Below, in pieces: positions 15,600-24,312 of a stretch of 64,000 nt of DNA. Both the position numbers and the translations under genes were made by a program. This stretch comes from Clostridia bacterium. Its GTDB lineage: Bacteria; Bacillota; Clostridia; Christensenellales; Aristaeellaceae. The DNA lies in contig JAFUDS010000007.1 of NCBI GenBank assembly GCA_017464305.1, forward strand, positions 1 through 64,000. Reading direction: 5' to 3'. The notes beneath the pieces were generated by a model that worked only from the letters and a program-made list of their open reading frames with translations, ran no database searches and had not been told where the DNA came from. Positions within the stretch are counted from its first letter, which is position 1. The number at the start of each line of letters is the position of its first letter.

Positions 15600-16079
15600 T
15601 TATCTCTGCAGTTTCTTCTTCAGTTTTTCTGTGTTATCTATAAACAACTGAAATTTCGATTTGTTCTTTGCAAACCATTTGTTATACTCGATATGCGGTT
15701 TTATGATTTCATCAGAAGTAAACCCTCTATCGGCAGGTCTTGCTTTAAGTCTTTGTTCAATAACCTCGTCACTTGGACATAATGCAATAAAGTGTGTTGC
15801 CTCAATTTCTTCTGGCACATCTGTTTTTTGGAAGTAATCCATTGGATTTAGGCAGCTTACAAAGATCACATTTTTTCCTTCCGCCATTTTCACAGCACGC
15901 TTCAAAGTGTCTTCACCATATTTTGATTCTTTTTCAGTTCCAGCATAATCCCACCAGTTCAGACCAACCTCGTCGCTATCAACAGGCGAATATCGCTCGC
16001 TATTTAACTTTATTGATAAATAATCCTTCGCCGTTGATTTCCCCGCGCCACAAGTTCCTGTTATTACAAATAGTTTCAT
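15600..16079 (-). CDS. P-loop nucleotide kinase-like protein
   Basis: This 159-residue protein has a Walker A GTCGAGKST (residues 8-16) and an Asp-rich strand (VDSDEVG). A lid-like RLKARPADRGFTSDE segment has the arginines expected of a small nucleoside, shikimate or gluconate kinase-like fold (AAA_33/AAA_18 class). Similar proteins are annotated broadly as AAA family ATPases or adenylate kinase-like enzymes, and the substrate cannot be told. It lies between the phage tail relics and a small HTH gene and is lower in GC than the core genes, so it is probably acquired. Confidence 0.72.
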   Translation of the reverse strand: MKLFVITGTCGAGKSTAKDYLSIKLNSERYSPVDSDEVGLNWWDYAGTEKESKYGEDTLKRAVKMAEGKNVIFVSCLNPMDYFQKTDVPEEIEATHFIALCPSDEVIEQRLKARPADRGFTSDEIIKPHIEYNKWFAKNKSKFQLFIDNTEKLKKKLQR

Positions 16080-16116
16080 CTTGTTATCCCCTGTTTCCTA
16101 TCTACAAATTCCGATT

Positions 16117-16335
16117 TTACTCAGCGGTTTCCCGCTTCTCATAGGTCAGCCGCACATCGTATCCCAGCCGTTCCATCATAGCCAGAAAGATCTTGTTGAC
16201 GATCTTCTCCGGGTGATTGATTAGCCTGGAAACATATGGGCCGGATGTTCCAATGTCCCCGCCAACCTGCTGCTGGCTAACCTTCTCCTCAATGCATTTC
16301 GTTTTTACGTCCAGTTCTATGTTGTTTAATAGCAT
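16117..16335 (-). CDS. Small XRE-like helix-turn-helix protein
   Basis: The 72-residue product reads as a lambda-repressor-type HTH: KTKCIEEKVSQQQVGGDIGTSGPYVSRLINHPEKIV, with the turn around GTSGPYVSRL. The start at 16335 is preceded by CAGGAGG. A longer open frame upstream has no such signal. It is typical of small phage or mobile-element regulators. A broken second copy of the same gene lies 8 kb away on the other strand (24226-24312). Confidence 0.75.
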   Translation of the reverse strand: MLLNNIELDVKTKCIEEKVSQQQVGGDIGTSGPYVSRLINHPEKIVNKIFLAMMERLGYDVRLTYEKRETAE

Positions 16336-16551
16336 ACAATCCTCCTGAAAAAGCACGAATCTTGTACAATTCATCCAAGTTATTGTACCATATTGAGAGC
16401 CCAAAATCCACCACAAAAATAAGCGTCCCACCCGAAGGTAAAGCGGCGCGTGATTCATCGCGTCGGCAAAAGAGCATTTGAATTCTGCGAAAATGCCATC
16501 GTGGCGACTATAATTCTTCGAATTTTATAGTTGGAAAAACATTAATTATGG
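16336..16551. other. Divergent intergenic region, no gene seen
   Basis: This is an AT-rich stretch between the HTH gene and the ATPase gene. No coding, RNA or repeat signal can be supported. The regulatory signals of the ATPase operon start at 16552. Confidence 0.5.
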
Positions 16552-16577
16552 TCTAAAATTACAATTTATATTTTAGA
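16552..16577. promoter_or_regulatory. Operator-like palindrome upstream of the DUF4143-GH95 operon
   Basis: A perfect 8-base inverted repeat, TCTAAAAT and ATTTTAGA, has a 10-base spacer and ends 10 bases before the -35 box. It resembles, but is not identical to, the ACTAAAT operator family seen elsewhere in the locus. Its binding protein is unknown. Confidence 0.45.
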
Positions 16578-16587
16578 ACAAACAAAA

Positions 16588-16616
16588 TTGACATAATTCA
16601 TCCAGCGTGATATACT
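16588..16616 (+). promoter_or_regulatory. Promoter of the DUF4143 ATPase-GH95 operon
   Basis: TTGACA (16588-16593), 17 bases, TATACT (16611-16616) lies 57 bases upstream of the ATG at 16674. It is a near-consensus housekeeping promoter. Confidence 0.78.
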
Positions 16617-16673
16617 GTTAAGCGAACAAGAGCAATTCGTGAGGTGCTCGTATATTTTATCAGGGGAGGGAAA

Positions 16674-18002
16674 ATGGGAGTGCAGGAAAGAGATGGGCTG
16701 TATCCTCGTCCGGACTATCTCAGCCGGCTGAGCAGCTTTGCAAACACTGAGCCAATAAAGGTGATTACAGGGATTCGCAGATGCGGAAAGTCCAGCTTGA
16801 TGCTGCTGATGCAGCAACAATTGTTGGCGGAAGGAGTTGCGCCAGAACAGATAGTTTCCATGAATTTTGAATCCATGAAATACCGAAACTTGACTGTACA
16901 ATCATTCTATAAAGAAGTCATCGAGAGGCGGATTCCCGGAAAGCGAATGTACCTTTTCTTTGATGAGTTACAGAGAATGAAGGGCTGGGAGGATGCTGTC
17001 AATTCCTTTCGGGTGGATTTGGATTGTGATATTTATATTACCGGATCAAACGCCTATTTATTGTCCTCGGAATATGCGACATATCTGGCAGGACGATATG
17101 TGGAAATCAAAATGCTGCCGCTTTCCTTTCGCGAATATGTTCAGTTCAGAGGCTATCATATCCAGGATGTTGAGATTATATCCGGCGATACATCTCCGAT
17201 AGCTTATAACAAGGAAAATCAGCCTCAGGACTGGAACATGCTGCTGGATCAATATATTCGATACGGCGGAATGCCTGGAGCAGTGGAACTGGGAACTGTG
17301 CAGCACAAGGCTTTTACCTTACTGGATGGAATTTACAATACGGTAGTCATGCGGGATATTCTCGGCCGGGAAAGGAATCACGGAAAGCCGCAGATTACGG
17401 AGCCGGAGCTGCTTCAACGAATCGTAATGTTTTTGGCAGATAACATTGGGAATGAGACCTCCTTCAATACAATCGCGAAGGCTTTGGTGGAAGAGAACCT
17501 CATAGAATATATGGATGACCAAAAGAAACCGGCAGTTTCCACCATCTCGGCTTATGTAAGAGCATTAACAGAGGCATATCTCTTCTATCCCGTGAGGCGA
17601 TATGATATCAAGGGAAAAGAAGAACTAAAATCCTTGGGGAAATACTATATCGTGGATTGTGGGCTCAGAAACTACTTGCTTGGATATCGAAATCTGGATA
17701 CGGGACACACGATTGAAAATATCGTATTTCTGGAATTGCTGCGCCGTGGATATGATGTGAAGACTGGGAAAAATGGCACGAAGGAGGTTGATTTTATTGC
17801 AACCTCGGATGAGGAGGTTATCTATTATCAAGTAACGGAGGATTTATCAGCAGAGAGTACAAGAAAAAGGGAGTTGGAACCTTTATTGAATATCCGGGAT
17901 CATTATCCCAAGGTAGTCATTGCGCTAAGCGCACCGGTCACAGCGCCTGTCGCGGGGATTCGAATCGTTCGGCTGATTGATTTCCTGCTGGAAAGGAGAT
18001 AA
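16674..18002 (+). CDS. AAA+ ATPase with DUF4143 (PD-(D/E)XK-like) C-terminus
   Basis: This protein belongs to the AAA_14/DUF4143 family, widespread in gut anaerobes and without a firmly established function. The 442-residue product has Walker A GIRRCGKSSLM (about 30-40), a Walker B LFFDELQR, and a sensor Asn in ITGSNAYLLS. A C-terminal nuclease-like motif (GTKEVDFIA...YYQVTE, about 378-405) is typical of DUF4143. The ATG at 16674 follows GGGGAGGG. A GTG 30 bases earlier is weaker. The next gene, a GH95 fucosidase, starts 11 bases downstream, so both are on one transcript. That pairing could be incidental or reflect an insertion upstream of the glycan locus. Confidence 0.85.
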   Translation: MGVQERDGLYPRPDYLSRLSSFANTEPIKVITGIRRCGKSSLMLLMQQQLLAEGVAPEQIVSMNFESMKYRNLTVQSFYKEVIERRIPGKRMYLFFDELQRMKGWEDAVNSFRVDLDCDIYITGSNAYLLSSEYATYLAGRYVEIKMLPLSFREYVQFRGYHIQDVEIISGDTSPIAYNKENQPQDWNMLLDQYIRYGGMPGAVELGTVQHKAFTLLDGIYNTVVMRDILGRERNHGKPQITEPELLQRIVMFLADNIGNETSFNTIAKALVEENLIEYMDDQKKPAVSTISAYVRALTEAYLFYPVRRYDIKGKEELKSLGKYYIVDCGLRNYLLGYRNLDTGHTIENIVFLELLRRGYDVKTGKNGTKEVDFIATSDEEVIYYQVTEDLSAESTRKRELEPLLNIRDHYPKVVIALSAPVTAPVAGIRIVRLIDFLLERR

Positions 18003-18013
18003 GGGGACGAAGC

Positions 18014-20236
18014 ATGTGCATGAAACAATTGTTATTTCATCAGCCCGCGGATGAGCGGGTATGGACGCAGGCCTTGCCTCTGGGAAATGGTTCCCTGGGG
18101 GCCATGGTCTATGGCGGAATTTCCGCAGAGCATTTCCAGATCAATCAGGAATCCGTCTGGTCCAAAGGGTTTCAGAATCGCGTGAACCCCGAAGGGAAAA
18201 CCTATCTGGAGAAGATCAGGAAGCTGCTTTTTCAGGGAGAGGCGGTGGCGGCAGAGCAGGAGGTCTATGAACATCTGCTGAATCCTGCGGTGGAATTAGG
18301 GCATTATGAGCCCCTCTGCGATCTACGGATCTTTTATGATCGTCGAATTCCACCTGTCAGCGAGCGGTTCCATCCAATCCCCATCGAATATAGCCATTAT
18401 TCGCGGACGCTGGATCTGGCAAATGCCCTCTATCGCTGCGAGTTTGAGCAGGCGGGAAGGCATTATCAGCGGGAAGCCCTGATTTCCTATCCGGATCAGA
18501 CGCTGGCGATTCAGCTGACAGCGGACACACCCATGAGTCTCCGGCTGGAGCTGGGCCGGGAAGGTGCTTGCGAGTCCGTGACAGCCGAGGGGAATGGGCT
18601 GACGCTAATGGGTCGGACGGCAGGAGTGGGCTTTGTTGCCCACGCCCAGGTAACCTGTGATGGGCAGGTGGAGGGCACCGGGAATTACCTCTTCGTAGAG
18701 AATGCCAGGAGAGTTCAGATCTATCTGGCGGGGCGCACGGATTTTTATGGAGAAGATCCCGAAACATGGTGCAGGGAACAGGTGCGACAAGCCCTCCAGA
18801 AGGGATATGAAGCCCTGCGGCAGGAGCATGTTCAGGATTATCGTGGGTTGTTCGATCGGATGGATTTGACTCTGGAGGGAAATGAAGAAGTTCAGAAAGC
18901 GGAAACCTTCTTCCACTTTGGCAGATATTTGCTGATTGCCAGCAGTCGGCCAGGAAGCCTGCCGGCGAACCTACAGGGATTATGGAATCGGGATTTCAAG
19001 CCGGCCTGGAATTCGGGATATACCCTGAATATTAACCTGGAGATGAATTATTGGCTGGCGGAGGCGGCAAACCTTTCCGAATGTCATTTGCCGCTGATGG
19101 ACCATATCCATCGCATGATTCCCCATGGGCAGGATGTGGCTGCACGCCTCTATGGCTGCCGGGGTGCAGTGGCCTTTCATAACACGGATATTTATGGAGA
19201 CTGCGCTCCCTGCGAAAGCTGGATGCCCGCCTCTGCGTGGCCCATGGGGCTGGCCTGGTTGGCAACGCACATCATGGAACACTATCGCTATACGGAGGAT
19301 ATGGAGTTCCTGCGGGAGCATTATGAGGATCTGCGGGAAGTCGCGCTATTCTTCGTGGATTTTCTGGTGGAATCGCCGGATGGAACCCTGGTCACCTGCC
19401 CTTCCTCCTCCCCGGAAAACACCTATGTTCTGCCCAATGGGCAGAAGGGGACGATTTGCTACGGGCCGGCCATGGACAGCCAGATCCTGCGGGAGGTATG
19501 GGGTGGAATGATCGAAGCTGCCGCCGCCCTGGGGAAGGAATCCGACCCGCTAATCCGGACGATTCAGAAACGGATGCCTTTGCTGGCGCGGGATCGAATC
19601 GGCGGGCATGGTCAACTGCTGGAATGGCCAGAGGAATGGGGAGAGGAGGAGCCGGGACATCGGCATATCTCCCACCTTTTCGGTCTCTATCCGGGAAAAA
19701 CCATCAGCCGCGCCAGAACGCCACGTTTGGCGGAGGCCGCCAGGGTGACCCTGCGTGACCGGCTGGCCGGCGGCGGGGGACAGACGGGATGGTCCCGGGG
19801 ATGGCTGATCAACCTTTGGGCCCGGCTCGGAAATGGACAGGAGGCCTGGAACAACCTGGCCACCCTGCTGCGGGAGCAGACAGCGGAGAATCTGTTCGAT
19901 CTGCATCCCCCTCTGTCGCCCGCCATGCCGACCGTGTTCCAGATCGACGGCAATTTCGGCGGGGCGGCTGGGATGCTGGAAATGCTGATGCAGAGCCAGG
20001 AGGGGAGAATTCAGCTGCTGCCAGCCCTTCCGAAGGAATGGAAAAGCGGCTCTCTTCGAGGCGTAAGGGCGAGAGGAAACATGACAATCGACCTGTCGTG
20101 GCAGGATGGCCAGGTGACCGCTTGGAAGATTCGATCCCCAGAGGTTAAACGGGTGAAGGTGGAAATGAACGGAGAGGTTCAGGAATGGACGGTAGGCCCT
20201 CAGGGAAAAATGAGTAAAATAATCAATGAGGAATGA
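18014..20236 (+). CDS. GH95 family alpha-L-fucosidase/galactosidase
   Basis: This 740-residue enzyme belongs to glycoside hydrolase family 95, inverting enzymes that remove terminal L-fucose (or L-galactose) from xyloglucan, milk oligosaccharide or pectin-type glycans. The N-terminal beta-sandwich starts at LGNGSLGAMVYGG, followed by an alpha/alpha barrel. Residues matching the active site of characterised AfcA are visible: N339 and N341 (TLNINLEMNYW), E468 in SSPENTY, and D645 in QIDGNFGG. HISHLFGLYPG is also conserved. There is no signal peptide, so it acts on imported oligosaccharides. An AAGGAG site precedes the start. A damaged second copy of the gene start is found at 34440-34585. It converges on a GH3 gene. 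Confidence 0.92.
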   Translation: MCMKQLLFHQPADERVWTQALPLGNGSLGAMVYGGISAEHFQINQESVWSKGFQNRVNPEGKTYLEKIRKLLFQGEAVAAEQEVYEHLLNPAVELGHYEPLCDLRIFYDRRIPPVSERFHPIPIEYSHYSRTLDLANALYRCEFEQAGRHYQREALISYPDQTLAIQLTADTPMSLRLELGREGACESVTAEGNGLTLMGRTAGVGFVAHAQVTCDGQVEGTGNYLFVENARRVQIYLAGRTDFYGEDPETWCREQVRQALQKGYEALRQEHVQDYRGLFDRMDLTLEGNEEVQKAETFFHFGRYLLIASSRPGSLPANLQGLWNRDFKPAWNSGYTLNINLEMNYWLAEAANLSECHLPLMDHIHRMIPHGQDVAARLYGCRGAVAFHNTDIYGDCAPCESWMPASAWPMGLAWLATHIMEHYRYTEDMEFLREHYEDLREVALFFVDFLVESPDGTLVTCPSSSPENTYVLPNGQKGTICYGPAMDSQILREVWGGMIEAAAALGKESDPLIRTIQKRMPLLARDRIGGHGQLLEWPEEWGEEEPGHRHISHLFGLYPGKTISRARTPRLAEAARVTLRDRLAGGGGQTGWSRGWLINLWARLGNGQEAWNNLATLLREQTAENLFDLHPPLSPAMPTVFQIDGNFGGAAGMLEMLMQSQEGRIQLLPALPKEWKSGSLRGVRARGNMTIDLSWQDGQVTAWKIRSPEVKRVKVEMNGEVQEWTVGPQGKMSKIINEE

Positions 20237-20251
20237 TCTGTTCGATCATTC

Positions 20252-20276
20252 AAAAAGGCTGCTCTTTCGAGCAGCC
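20252..20276 (-). terminator. Terminator of the inverted GH3 gene
   Basis: On the minus strand GGCTGCTC-GAAA-GAGCAGCC is followed by TTTTTG. It serves the GH3 gene ending at 20321. Confidence 0.75.
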
Positions 20277-20277
20277 C

Positions 20278-20301
20278 GAGGGGGACAATCCCTCTTTTTT
20301 T
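20278..20301 (+). terminator. Terminator of the GH95 operon
   Basis: GAGGG-loop-CCCTC is followed by seven T residues on the plus strand, 41 bases after the GH95 stop codon. It forms a back-to-back pair with the GH3 terminator. Confidence 0.7.
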
Positions 20302-20320
20302 CGAATATTGTTGGTTTGCT

Positions 20321-22939
20321 TTATTTCTCCTGAGCGAAGGTTATGCACTTTCCAGGCACCTGGGCGCCATAGGGCTGATTTGCGTAGAGGTGGGTGCGCA
20401 GCATCAAGGTCAGGATATTCCGGGCATTGCGCTCCAGATGGGCCCGGGTAATCACTCCATGGGCCAGCCCCTCCAGAATGCGGTCGAAATCCGCTTTTTC
20501 TCCGGGCTCCACCAGGTCATTCTGGGCCTTTACGCAGAGGGCCGCGTCGGATTTGTCGTACTTCACTTCCGATGTCGCCGCCAGGTGCTTGCTCAGGTCG
20601 CTGGTGGTGAGCCAGTCGGTCATCACCATGCCCTGGAATCCCCATTCATCCCGCAGCAGATGGGTCACAGAATCCACATTGTTGGCGGAATGAACGCCAT
20701 TCACCAGGTTATAGGACGTCATCAGGGACATGGGCTGGGCTTCCTCCACGGTGATCTGGAAATTCCGGGCATAGATTTCCCGAATCGCCCGCTCGGAGAT
20801 ATGGGAATTGGTAAACATCCGGTTGTCTTCCTGATTGTTGGCCAGGAAGTGCTTAATCGTCGTACCGTATCCGGGGTGCCGTTGCACGCCCTCCGTATCC
20901 GCGGCCGCGCATTTTCCCGCCAGCAGGGGATCCTCGGAATAGTATTCGAAGTTTCTTCCGCACAGGGGGTTCCGGTGGATATTCATGCCCGGCGCCAGCC
21001 ACAGCGTCGCGCCAAATTCCTCCATCTCCGACCCGACCAGGTCACCCATCTCGGCGATCAGATCCAGATCCCAGGAGGAGGCCAGATTCAGGGCGATGGG
21101 AATGGCGGTCAGATATTGATAATGCCGGATGCCCTCGGCCTTTTCATCTCCCCCAAAGGTCATTCCGCCCAGGCCGATGGCCGTGCCATCCGCCTGCTCA
21201 ATATACTCCGGCGTCAGCCGAAGCCCCGCCGGGCCGTCGCACAGCTCCATCTGCTTCAGGCCATATTTATCCTCCAGCTTGCCGGTGGTTTCTCCCGCCG
21301 CACCGGGCAGCGTCTTGGCTGCGGAGCCCAGCACGCTGGCGAAACCGACGTTATCCACGGAATTGCCCACCATCAGATAGGCCAGTTCTTCCTCTGTCAG
21401 CTGGGCGATGAAGTCATCCAGGGATGCCTGGCCCTCCGCCACCTCCTGGAAGGGGATCACCCGATCCGGCTTCTTTGCCAGCGCGTCAGCCAGTGGCGCA
21501 TATTCCGCCACGGTGCAGGCGATGGCCGCGGGATCCAGCGTCAGCTTGACCGCATTCGCGATCTGCTCCGCTTCCCCGGGCAGAATCCTGCCCTCCTGGG
21601 GTGGCGTGATTTCCTGTAGGGAGGTATCATGATCCTGGAACAGGGGCCGTACCTGATTCACCGTCACGTTTTGAGCCAGCTGAATCACCGCCGCCACCTT
21701 GGTGTTCCGGGAGCTATTGCCCACCCGCAGGAGGTAATCTCCGCTTTCCAGCACCCAGGCGGATTCCGCTGGGCTGAAGCTGGCCAGGGAGGCCGCCCGA
21801 ATGCGAATCTTCAGCAGCTCCTCCTCGCCGGGGGTCAGCATGCGGGTTTTGGCAAAGCCCCGCAGCTCCTGCCAGGGCTTGGGAAGCTCCTTCTGAGGGG
21901 CGGACACGTACACCTGCACCACCTCGCGACCCGCGTATGTCTTCCCCACATTCCGAACCAGGACTTTCGCCAGGATATCGCTCCCCTCCAGGGAAATTTC
22001 CTGGGTCTGGATTTCGAAATCGGTATAGCTCCGTCCAAAGCCGAATTCGTAGGCCGGTTTCACCTGAAAGGTGTCGAAGTAACGATATCCCACATAGACG
22101 CCTTCAGTATAGTATTCATCGCTGACGTCCCCATCGTTGTGGCTGAAGCCAGCGGAGGAGGGATAATCCCCATAATTTTCTGCCCAGGTGTCCGTCAGCT
22201 TGCCGGAGGGAATCGCCTTTCCGGTCAACAGGTCCGCTACTGCCAGGCCTGTGGTGTTCCCCATCTGGCCGATGAGCACCAGGGCATTGATGCCAGGGAT
22301 ATGCCGCAGAGGCTTGGTGTCGATGACTCCGCCGACGTTCAGCAGCACGATCGTCTGAGCATATTTTTCCGCTAGGAAGCGAAGAGCCGCAACCTCCGCA
22401 TCGGACAGTTCATAATCTCCGGGCTCCGCACTGCGGTCCTTGCCCTCCCCGCTGTTCCGAGCTAGCACGAAAACCGCCGTATCGGTGTCGGAGGTCTGCA
22501 CATCCTCTTCCGTGATCTCCGCCAGGGCTTTCGGCGTCAGAGGATTGAGCATCATCATGGTATGGGCAGCTTCCGGCGGTTGTCCCGCTGCGATGGCCGC
22601 GTCAATGGCCGCCTGTTCATAGGCCTGTTTCTCCGCTGCGGCAGCCAGCTCCTGTCGATCCAGCCAAGGGCCGGTGGTCACCTGGAAGCCCTCCCGCCGG
22701 AGACCCTCTTCGATGTTGATGGTCTCCCTTACATATACATCCCCGGAGCCCGTGCCGCCCTTCACCGTTGCCCGGGCACCATTGCCATATAGCGCAATAT
22801 TTCCCTTTTCCTTCAGCGGCAGCGTGCCGTCGTTCTCCAGCAGAACCATGCAGTCGCCAGCGATAGCCCGAACCCGGGCCTGGTTTTTTGTCTCCCGCTC
22901 CGTAATTTCAGGGGAAGTAGGTGCTAAAAACTTGGACAT
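20321..22939 (-). CDS. GH3 glycosidase with inverted domain order
   Basis: The 872-residue protein belongs to glycoside hydrolase family 3 (beta-glucosidase/xylosidase-like), but its domains are permuted. The GH3 C-terminal-type alpha/beta domain comes first (LLENDGTLPL at about 35, through about 260). A fibronectin III-like domain follows (about 290-380, GREVVQVYVSAP). The catalytic TIM-barrel-type domain comes last (about 480-800), with LAPGMNIHRNPLCGRNFEYYSEDP and the nucleophile Asp near residue 775 in VMTDW. This order is known from some Ruminococcus and Clostridium enzymes. There is no signal peptide. The start at 22939 is chosen for AAGGAGG five bases upstream. It is divergent from lacI and shares an operator-rich promoter region with it. 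Confidence 0.92.
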   Translation of the reverse strand: MSKFLAPTSPEITERETKNQARVRAIAGDCMVLLENDGTLPLKEKGNIALYGNGARATVKGGTGSGDVYVRETINIEEGLRREGFQVTTGPWLDRQELAAAAEKQAYEQAAIDAAIAAGQPPEAAHTMMMLNPLTPKALAEITEEDVQTSDTDTAVFVLARNSGEGKDRSAEPGDYELSDAEVAALRFLAEKYAQTIVLLNVGGVIDTKPLRHIPGINALVLIGQMGNTTGLAVADLLTGKAIPSGKLTDTWAENYGDYPSSAGFSHNDGDVSDEYYTEGVYVGYRYFDTFQVKPAYEFGFGRSYTDFEIQTQEISLEGSDILAKVLVRNVGKTYAGREVVQVYVSAPQKELPKPWQELRGFAKTRMLTPGEEELLKIRIRAASLASFSPAESAWVLESGDYLLRVGNSSRNTKVAAVIQLAQNVTVNQVRPLFQDHDTSLQEITPPQEGRILPGEAEQIANAVKLTLDPAAIACTVAEYAPLADALAKKPDRVIPFQEVAEGQASLDDFIAQLTEEELAYLMVGNSVDNVGFASVLGSAAKTLPGAAGETTGKLEDKYGLKQMELCDGPAGLRLTPEYIEQADGTAIGLGGMTFGGDEKAEGIRHYQYLTAIPIALNLASSWDLDLIAEMGDLVGSEMEEFGATLWLAPGMNIHRNPLCGRNFEYYSEDPLLAGKCAAADTEGVQRHPGYGTTIKHFLANNQEDNRMFTNSHISERAIREIYARNFQITVEEAQPMSLMTSYNLVNGVHSANNVDSVTHLLRDEWGFQGMVMTDWLTTSDLSKHLAATSEVKYDKSDAALCVKAQNDLVEPGEKADFDRILEGLAHGVITRAHLERNARNILTLMLRTHLYANQPYGAQVPGKCITFAQEK

Positions 22940-23071
22940 CTGTTCCTCCTTCATCCGTGTTAAAATTGCTTATTCTTTTTTCGTCCGGCTTTCAGGGGCA
23001 CTCCGAAGAATGCCTTCTTCCGAGCCAGCGGGAGAATATCTCCCCATACAGGTGCAGAATACCAAATGCAC

Positions 23072-23098
23072 AACTAAATTTGAATGAAAAATTTAGTT
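23072..23098. promoter_or_regulatory. Operator-like palindrome between GH3 and lacI (site A)
   Basis: A perfect 10-base inverted repeat, AACTAAATTT and AAATTTAGTT, has a 7-base spacer and lies between the divergent GH3 and lacI genes. The ACTAAAT/ATTTAGT half site recurs at 23103-23124, 34381-34402 and 46054-46086. It probably binds the LacI-family protein encoded next to it. Confidence 0.65.
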
Positions 23099-23102
23099 CC
23101 TA

Positions 23103-23130
23103 TTGACTAAATTTACTAAATCTGTAAAAT
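23103..23130 (+). promoter_or_regulatory. lacI promoter overlapping operator repeats (site B)
   Basis: TTGACT (23103-23108), 16 bases, TAAAAT (23125-23130) forms the likely lacI promoter. The spacer is filled by two direct ACTAAAT heptads, so a regulator bound there would cover the polymerase site. The sequence is nearly repeated upstream of the GH78 gene (34381-34402). Confidence 0.65.
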
Positions 23131-23153
23131 GAAAAGCACAGGGAGGGATGCAT

Positions 23154-24173
23154 ATGAATTCGATTACTGCCAAAGAGCTGGCTGCACGTCTCCATCTTTC
23201 CGAGTCCGCCGTGTCCTTGGCGCTGAATGACAAGCCCGGCGTCAGCCGGGAAACCCGCCGCAGGGTGCTGGAGGCTGCTCAGGAATATGGATACGATTTT
23301 TCCCGGAAGGCCGTCGCCCGGGATCAGAAGAAGGGCACCGTCTGCTTCGCGGTTTATCGGAAAAGCGGCGCGGTTGTAGGAGATACCCCCTTTTTCTCCG
23401 AGCTGACAGATGGGATCTCCATCCATTGTCGCCGGGAAGGGTATGAATGCGTCATTCGATATCTATACGAAGGAGAGGACTTGAGCGATCAAATCTATGA
23501 GCTGCGCGCGGCAGCCTTCGCGGGGATCATCGTCCTGGCCACGGAGATGGAGGAGCAGACCCTTTCCCTGTTTGACCGGGTGGAGATTCCCTTGGTTTTT
23601 CTGGACGCCTATTTCGAGCGGTCGGAGTTTAACTTCATTCTGATCAATAACTCCCAGGGGGCTTATCAGGCCACCAAATACCTGATTCGAAAATGCAGAA
23701 CCCAGCCAGGCTACCTCCGCTCCTCCTACTGGATCAGCAATTTTGACGCCCGGGCGGATGGGTTTTATAAGGCCATTCGGGAGGCGGGTATGTCCACCTC
23801 TCATTCCCTGGTGCATCGCCTGGCCCCCTCTCAAGAAGGCGCCTACGCGGACATGAAGGAGCTGCTGAAAACAGAAAAGCCCGTAAAGTGTTACTTTGCG
23901 GACAATGATTTGATCGCCATTGGCGCGATACAGGCCCTGAAGGAAGCGGGCTTCCGAATTCCGGAGGACGTGTCCATCGTTGGCTTTGACGATATCTCCG
24001 CCGCGGAATATGTCAGCCCACCCCTAACCACCATGGAGGTGCCCAAAACCTATTTGGGCGAGGTGGCGGTAGAGCGGGTGGTTCAGATGATTGAAGGCCG
24101 CAGCCTCCAGCCGGTGAAGGTAGAAATCTTCACCCGGCTCATCCCTCGCAAAAGCGTCGCCTGCGCGAAGTAA
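23154..24173 (+). CDS. LacI-family transcriptional regulator
   Basis: This 339-residue regulator has the LacI HTH and hinge at its N-terminus (TAKELAARLHLSESAVSLALNDKPGVSRETRRRVLEAA) and a periplasmic-binding-protein-like effector domain. That domain ends with the family-typical VSIVGFDDISAAEYVSPPLTTMEVP. The second of two in-frame ATGs (23154) is preferred because the GGGAGGG site lies directly against the first. It lies divergent from the inverted GH3, with at least two ACTAAAT-type sites in between. The same sites recur before GH78 and the isomerase-transketolase operon, so it may be a regulator of the whole locus, sensing a released sugar. Confidence 0.92.
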   Translation: MNSITAKELAARLHLSESAVSLALNDKPGVSRETRRRVLEAAQEYGYDFSRKAVARDQKKGTVCFAVYRKSGAVVGDTPFFSELTDGISIHCRREGYECVIRYLYEGEDLSDQIYELRAAAFAGIIVLATEMEEQTLSLFDRVEIPLVFLDAYFERSEFNFILINNSQGAYQATKYLIRKCRTQPGYLRSSYWISNFDARADGFYKAIREAGMSTSHSLVHRLAPSQEGAYADMKELLKTEKPVKCYFADNDLIAIGAIQALKEAGFRIPEDVSIVGFDDISAAEYVSPPLTTMEVPKTYLGEVAVERVVQMIEGRSLQPVKVEIFTRLIPRKSVACAK

Positions 24174-24225
24174 GCCCACCGCCTTGGAGATGGCGGGATA
24201 TTCCACAATGGCAGTAAGGCACTAA

Positions 24226-24312
24226 AACATCGGCACTTCGGGAACATACATTTCCCGTTTGATCAATCATCCGGAGAAGATCGTAAACAAGACCTTTCTC
24301 GCTATGATGGAA
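24226..24312 (+). pseudogene. Fragment of the small XRE-like HTH gene
   Basis: In frame this reads NIGTSGTYISRLINHPEKIVNKTFLAMME. It matches residues around GDIGTSGPYVSRLINHPEKIVNKIFLAMME of the intact gene at 16117-16335. Neither a start nor the C-terminal end (RLGYDVRLTYEK) is preserved. It is on the opposite strand from the intact copy, 8 kb away, with the GH95/GH3/lacI genes in between. Confidence 0.8.

Noticed and set aside
20238-20320. A riboswitch or small RNA gene between GH95 and GH3
   Set aside because: The two hairpins are explained as back-to-back terminators, each with a T run on its own strand.
23154-24173. A role of the LacI protein limited to the adjacent GH3 gene
   Set aside because: The same operator half site occurs far away before GH78 and the isomerase operon, so a purely local role does not explain the pattern. 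It is kept as a regulon hypothesis, to be tested.
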